A stretch of DNA of 64,000 bases, taken from Apostichopus japonicus. Lineage: Eukaryota > Echinodermata > Holothuroidea > Aspidochirotida > Stichopodidae. Below, piece after piece: positions 29,701 through 35,700 of this stretch. Numbering within the stretch: the first letter of the stretch is position 1; each line of letters opens with the position of its first letter. A program made the translations under genes and the position numbers. The stretch spans positions 24,814,564 through 24,878,563 of the forward strand of contig NC_092571.1 of assembly GCF_037975245.1 (NCBI RefSeq). The letters run 5' to 3'. Under the pieces are notes generated by a model, which ran no database searches, was not told the DNA's origin, and worked only from the letters and a program-made list of their open reading frames with translations.

Positions 29701-32700
29701 TTGTGGGTAATACAGCTTTCCTTCATGTAAGTATTAATATTGTGAACTTTGACTTGAATTTTTTCTTTCAATTGTGGGACTGCTTTGAGATATTGCAATA
29801 TTTTGTTTTTTTTTGCTCACCCCAGGATTTGATAACACCTACGCTACCACCACTGATGGGCGTGGCAGTCCCATCCCTCGCACCGGTTCGCCAGATCTTG
29901 CAGAGCGCCCTCTCAGTCCAGACAGGAGTACGTCACCATCCAAGATGGACCAGACTGTCTTGGAGATCGACCCAGAGACGATCCGTATAGCTCTCCGAGA
30001 TTTTGCGCAAAGGCTGAAAGGGATAGAGAAGGAAAGGGTGAGTTAGCAGATCTTGCAAGATCTAAATTTCACAAAGAAGTTGATGACTCTGGGATATATA
30101 CCGATGATGAAATTGCCTCAGAGGATATATTGACATGGTGCTAAATAAAATTCCAGATAAGCAAAGACCTTGATTGCTTCACAAAGATATAGCAAGTACA
30201 TACCACTAAAATGTAATGAGAGAGGGCTGAATAAAGAGAAATTTTCTTTGATTTGGATTATAGTCTTGCAACAAGGAGTCAAATTTCAAATTCACAGAGG
30301 GAGTGAATTGCAGTGAAGTGAGCTAAATTATGAAAAGAAGATTTGCTGTAGGATTGCAGGATTTAAACTATCACCATGACAACTTTACTAGCATAACACT
30401 GCGTTGGAAGTAAATTCTGTACTGTCTATAAGGTCAAAATATGATATTATTCCAAGGAAATGGTTGTAATATGAAAGTCTTTTCTGGTCACAAAAGTACA
30501 TGAGATTGAATAGTGTACATTAAACTTCACTGAGTTTGTTAGCAGTCTCACAGTTGATGCTCGATACTTCAACAATTGGCTAGTTTTTTAAAATAAATGA
30601 TACAACACTGAGCTTAGGCCTACACACTTACATTACAGATTTACCTTAGCCTAACATGATACTCATCCAAAAGTAAAGTCTGCAGCAGTTATTGTTGTTA
30701 CTAAGTCATTTTGGCTAACTGCTAGCTTTGGGAACATTTCTGGGCTAGAAGAATTGCTGCATAGCATTCTCGGGCAACAACGGTTGTTTGAGTTAAATGT
30801 TAGCGAAAATGGTTGGAAGTGCACAGTAATTGCTTAGGTTTGCAAGAAGAAGTCGTAGATCCTCCCCAAGGACCATAGAGATTGTGACAATGAAGACGTT
30901 GAAATGCCAGAGAAGCCTGTACAAGTTCTTGTCTGTTTTAATCTCTATTATTGCTTCTTCTTCCTCTCCTAGGATGTAGTTATTGCCTCTTTTAATCTCA
31001 ATAACGGCGTCTTCTTCTTCTCCTCTCTCTTTTAGGACGAAGCTCAAGCTAGACTATCGCATTCGCAGCAAGAGATGGCTGAAATGGAAGTGAGCCGAGC
31101 CCAGATAGAAGACAGACTTCAGCAAGTCCAGAGGTCATTAGGGGAGGCTGAGGAAGGGAAGAGAGGAGCGGACGGCCGCCTCAGCAGCGCCCAGACGGCC
31201 CTCATGCTTCAGGAGGAGACACTGCGCCGAAACGAACGAGAGCGCAAGGGACTGCTAGAGAAGATCCACACGATGGAACGGTCGGTGCAAGGCTCCGAGA
31301 GTGACAAGAGGGGGCTGCAGGATAAGGTTGCCAAGATGCAGCAGAGGGAGCAGAAGTTAGAGGCGGAGAAGAAGCAGCTGAAGGAGATGGTGGAGGCCGG
31401 GGACAACCGGGGAACTCAACTGGAACTGAAGAAACGGGCTGTAGAGGGAGATTATCAGAGGCTACAGCTGAATATGAATGACAAGATTACAGAGTGTCAG
31501 GTGAGTGAGACAGGAATGACGGGAGGAGGCAGTCTGGAGGGGATGGAGATGCATGAAAAGGGTTTTATGACTGGTGTGAGCTCATGGCAGTCTGTGGAAA
31601 CAGGTGGTCATTGAAACATTGGGTGGGGGAGGGGATTGAGTAAACTTTTGGCAAATTAAGCATGCTGAAAAAGAACGGGAGGGACTGTTAATGTGATACA
31701 AAACAATGACAAAATTAAACAAAAGCCGAATTTGGCATTGATTTTATAACAAAATTGATACTAAATTTTCTTAGCAATGCAAAATACATTAGTATGACCT
31801 ACAAATTGTTCTTGCAAATTTCAGTTTGCCGTTTTGTTTTTGATAAATAGTATTAAGAAAATATGGAATGGGTGACAAAATTTTAACAATGATTACGTAC
31901 AACTAATTAGTGCTTTTGTTTACAAGAGAGATGACCGTAATTTGACCAATCAGGGTCTGATTGTGAGTAAATACTTGTTTGGTTTACCGAAAGTTCTAGA
32001 ACTGATGACCAAATATGGAGAAATGATTATTATAATAATCTTTCACATTTCACTTTGCAATGAAGGTTCAACAAGAACGTATCGAGGGCTTGATGCGGCA
32101 GATTCACGACCTGGAGAGTAAGAACACCTCCCTGCAGCTGACTATTGATAGACTGTCTGGCGCCCTCGCAAAGAGCGAAAACGACGAAAGCCAACTGAAG
32201 GACAAATTGCAGAATCTGTCCCTGACGCTGAATGACAGCACCATGGAGTCCCACCAGATGGAAGAGAGACTCAGGCAGACACAACAGAGTCTAGCCAGCA
32301 GCGAACAGGACAGACGGGTACTCCAGGAGAGGCTAGATGCAGCCAGGTAAGAAAAATGACTATGACTATGACCCACACCCCCCCCTCCCCCATCCCACAC
32401 TCGCAACTCAACCACTCTAGTCTCTGTGTGCTTTTCATTTAATCTACTGTTACATTGTTAAATACAAAACATTGTCATTGGTTACAGACAGAGGGTAACT
32501 AGAACCAGCTAAGGTCTGGAGGACAATTGTGTCCTTGCCCCCCCATTCCCATCCCTTCACCTACCCCACCCCCTCCCCCACCCTCTCCTCCCCATGCTTC
32601 ATGCTTCCGTAAAGTGTTACATGAAAATACACTATTTTGCATCCCAACTTTACTGGGACCCTGCACATTTCCCTTTGCCCCCCCCCCCCCAATGGACCAT

Positions 32701-35700
32701 GGGCAGTAGCTTCCCATGACTCCTCATCTCATCAAGACTGTCACAGATGATCTTGATAACGCATCTCGAAAATATTTTCTATTGACAATAGATTGAAAAA
32801 GAGCCAGTCAATAGTCAATTTATAATAAACACATTTGTAGAAACATCTTACTCACTTCTTTATCAGGCAATCAGCATCCGATGCCAAGAGACAAAATCAT
32901 CAATTAATGGAGAAAGTTCAGCAGATTCAGAACGAGGCATCGGAAACCGAGCTGAGGGGTAGCGAACTAGATCAACAACTCAGGACCTCACATGAGGTAT
33001 GGTTTCCTCTCTCTTGACAAGTTTAGGATCAAGAAGGGTATTAAAAGCTGTATGGAAAGGTGACCTTGCCTTATTCCTCCCTTAGGGGTGTAAGAGTGAT
33101 TAGTCAACCTAGGATGTTATATATCCAATGTCTCTCTCTGCTGATCTTGTATAACCAAACTGTCTCCTGGTGCTCTGCAAACAAGTATCATAAGCAATGT
33201 GCTTGCAAAGCCTAATACATTTTAGAACCCCTGGATCATTATGCTATCATATGGTCATCAGACATTTTTCAAAGTATTTTTTTTTCTGTCGAAGTTTGCC
33301 AGTTATTCTTTAGGTTGAGTTATCTATATTTTCTTCAATTAACAGCTTTTGAAACAAAGACAATCAGCGGAGGACAAGGCCCTGGAGCAGGTCCACCGTC
33401 TCCAGTCTGAGAAACGTACCCTCCAGGAACAGGTAGGGACCCTACAGAGGGCCTATGCCAACTTAGAGGCGGACAAACGGGAACTAGAGAGGAGCTCTGG
33501 AAGGCTTGAGAAGGACAAAACAGCTCTCAAGAAGACGTTAGATAAAGTAAGCTTAAAGCATTCAAACAAACCATTGATGATAAACCTGTGGCTTAGATCA
33601 CAGTGATTTGAAAATATTAAACTACAGCAAGAGAACTTTCAAAAGGTGTTCACCTGTAAGATTCTACCTGGGATGGCTAACAGGGGTGGGGTGGGGGAGG
33701 GGGGCAGTTGCTGTGTACGTATTTTAATCCCACTTAACAGACACCAAGGTGATTGAAAGTGAAGTATTATTATGAAGGTTTTTGCTGTATGAAGTAATAT
33801 ATCCTATTCTTCGGTAGTCTTTGTGTACTTTATATATATATCTTATGTGTATTTTATGTATCTTATTATATTCTATGTGTATTTATATATATCTTATGTG
33901 TATGTTATTTATATTTTATGTGCATTCTATGCAAACTTCAGAGGCATAAAGGCAGAGGTATATTCCTGCTTGAGTGCTTACTATTTTAAACTAGTGCTGT
34001 CTCCCATCAGCATTTTCAGACATACAGTTATAGTTAATCCACAAACAAGAGTTGCTCCCATCCCTCGATATAATTGTAACAGCTAATTCACCATCTCTAT
34101 CATTTTGATAGGTCGAAAGGGAGAAAATCAAGACAGAAGAAATGGCAATAAGGACTGCAACTGACAAAGGACTCTCAGACCAATCGGTATCTTCCCTGGA
34201 ACAGGAAACTGCTGAGCTCCAGCAACAGGTGCAGACCCTCCAGTCTGCACTAGCTGAAACAGAACAGCAGCACGCACAGAGGTAAGAGAGGGGGCGGATA
34301 GAGTCCTTCTAAAAGGTTTTATAATACATTGAGTTTGGTATCTGTTTGTGCAAACATATTCTCCTTGAGTAATGATTGATAAGAATGTCTTTTGTTTCTG
34401 GACAGCAATGCTTTCATCAGTGCAGTGGACAAATACTTTCTCAGTTTGGTTTCTTTAAATCACATTTTCCAATGTTCATCAATTGTACATAAAACTTGAA
34501 ATCCCATACAATGTAGAACATTAGCTAGAGTTGGTCATTGTTTTTATTATATCAAATAATAAATTAAAAATTGTTGACCTTTTTTATATATTCCACTTTG
34601 CTATTTACACTTGACAAATACTAATGAAAAAGTGATGGAATGTCGATAGTCAAGTGAGTGTCGACAATTGTATTCACCTACTTACCTCTATTTGGTTGTC
34701 TTAATTTTGATCAAGGACGATCGTATTATGACTAATTTCTTGGTACATTTGGCAGAATTGCCAAGCAAACCACACAAGGCTGCTTTAAGTTGAACACTTG
34801 TTGAGACTAGGTCTATGTTAAATTTGTGTTTTTTGTATAATATTTTGCAGACTTATAGAGCTGACAACTAGACACAGACAGGAGACAGATGTCGAGATGG
34901 AGAGATTACGAACTGCTCAGGCTCAGTCTGAGAAGACCCTGGAAGCCAGAGAAAGGGCTCATAGACAGACGGTGAAAGGACTCAAAGAGCAGGTAAGAGT
35001 AAGAGTAAGAATAACTTTATTACCTTTAGTGAGGTAGGATGAATGCATAGAATTGTACCTAGTGCATGGGAATGTAATTTCACGTTTGTTCTCCTTTGAA
35101 ATAATTTCTTCTCCCGGTGTTTTGTTTTTACCAGAACAACATCTTACGTGACCAGTTGGAGAAGGAGATGAAGAAGAGGCAATCCTACATCAACCTCAGC
35201 TCTAAGACCACAGATGAAATCCAAGATTTAAGACAAATGTTAAGTAAGTCATCTTGAGTAAAGTCCCCATTTTCTTAGCATGTCAAAATTTCTAAAAAGA
35301 AGTTCTTCCAGCAATTGCATTCCAGCATTACACCTTATCCAGCAGTGATGAAGTGATAGAACAAAAAGTTGTGTCGACTGTGAGATATCTTTTATTTAAA
35401 AACTTGGCCTGAGAAGGGGAATCCCCCTTTTATCTGAAATGGTCTCTTTGATATTTATTGTTCTTATTTAACTTGTGTAATTCAAAGAATCCCAAATTTC
35501 AACGTTTTTCCGTAACTTTTTTCGTAAAATTTCTGCAGCTTTTTCATGACTTGCATTTCTTTCCTAGTTATTTCCATTTTTCCTTTTTCCACATTTTATT
35601 TTGATGATTTCTTCTTTCTTTACGGTGAATGAGGTATTTCTCATTCATTATTGCTTCTTAGCAAGTATCCTCATCTCTTATTTGTTCAAGAGAACTGCTC

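Noticed and set aside
31501..31614. Open frame past the large rootletin exon (Gly/Met-rich).
   Set aside because: It follows a consensus CAG|gtgagt donor, and the next exon at 32066 continues the conserved protein in phase.
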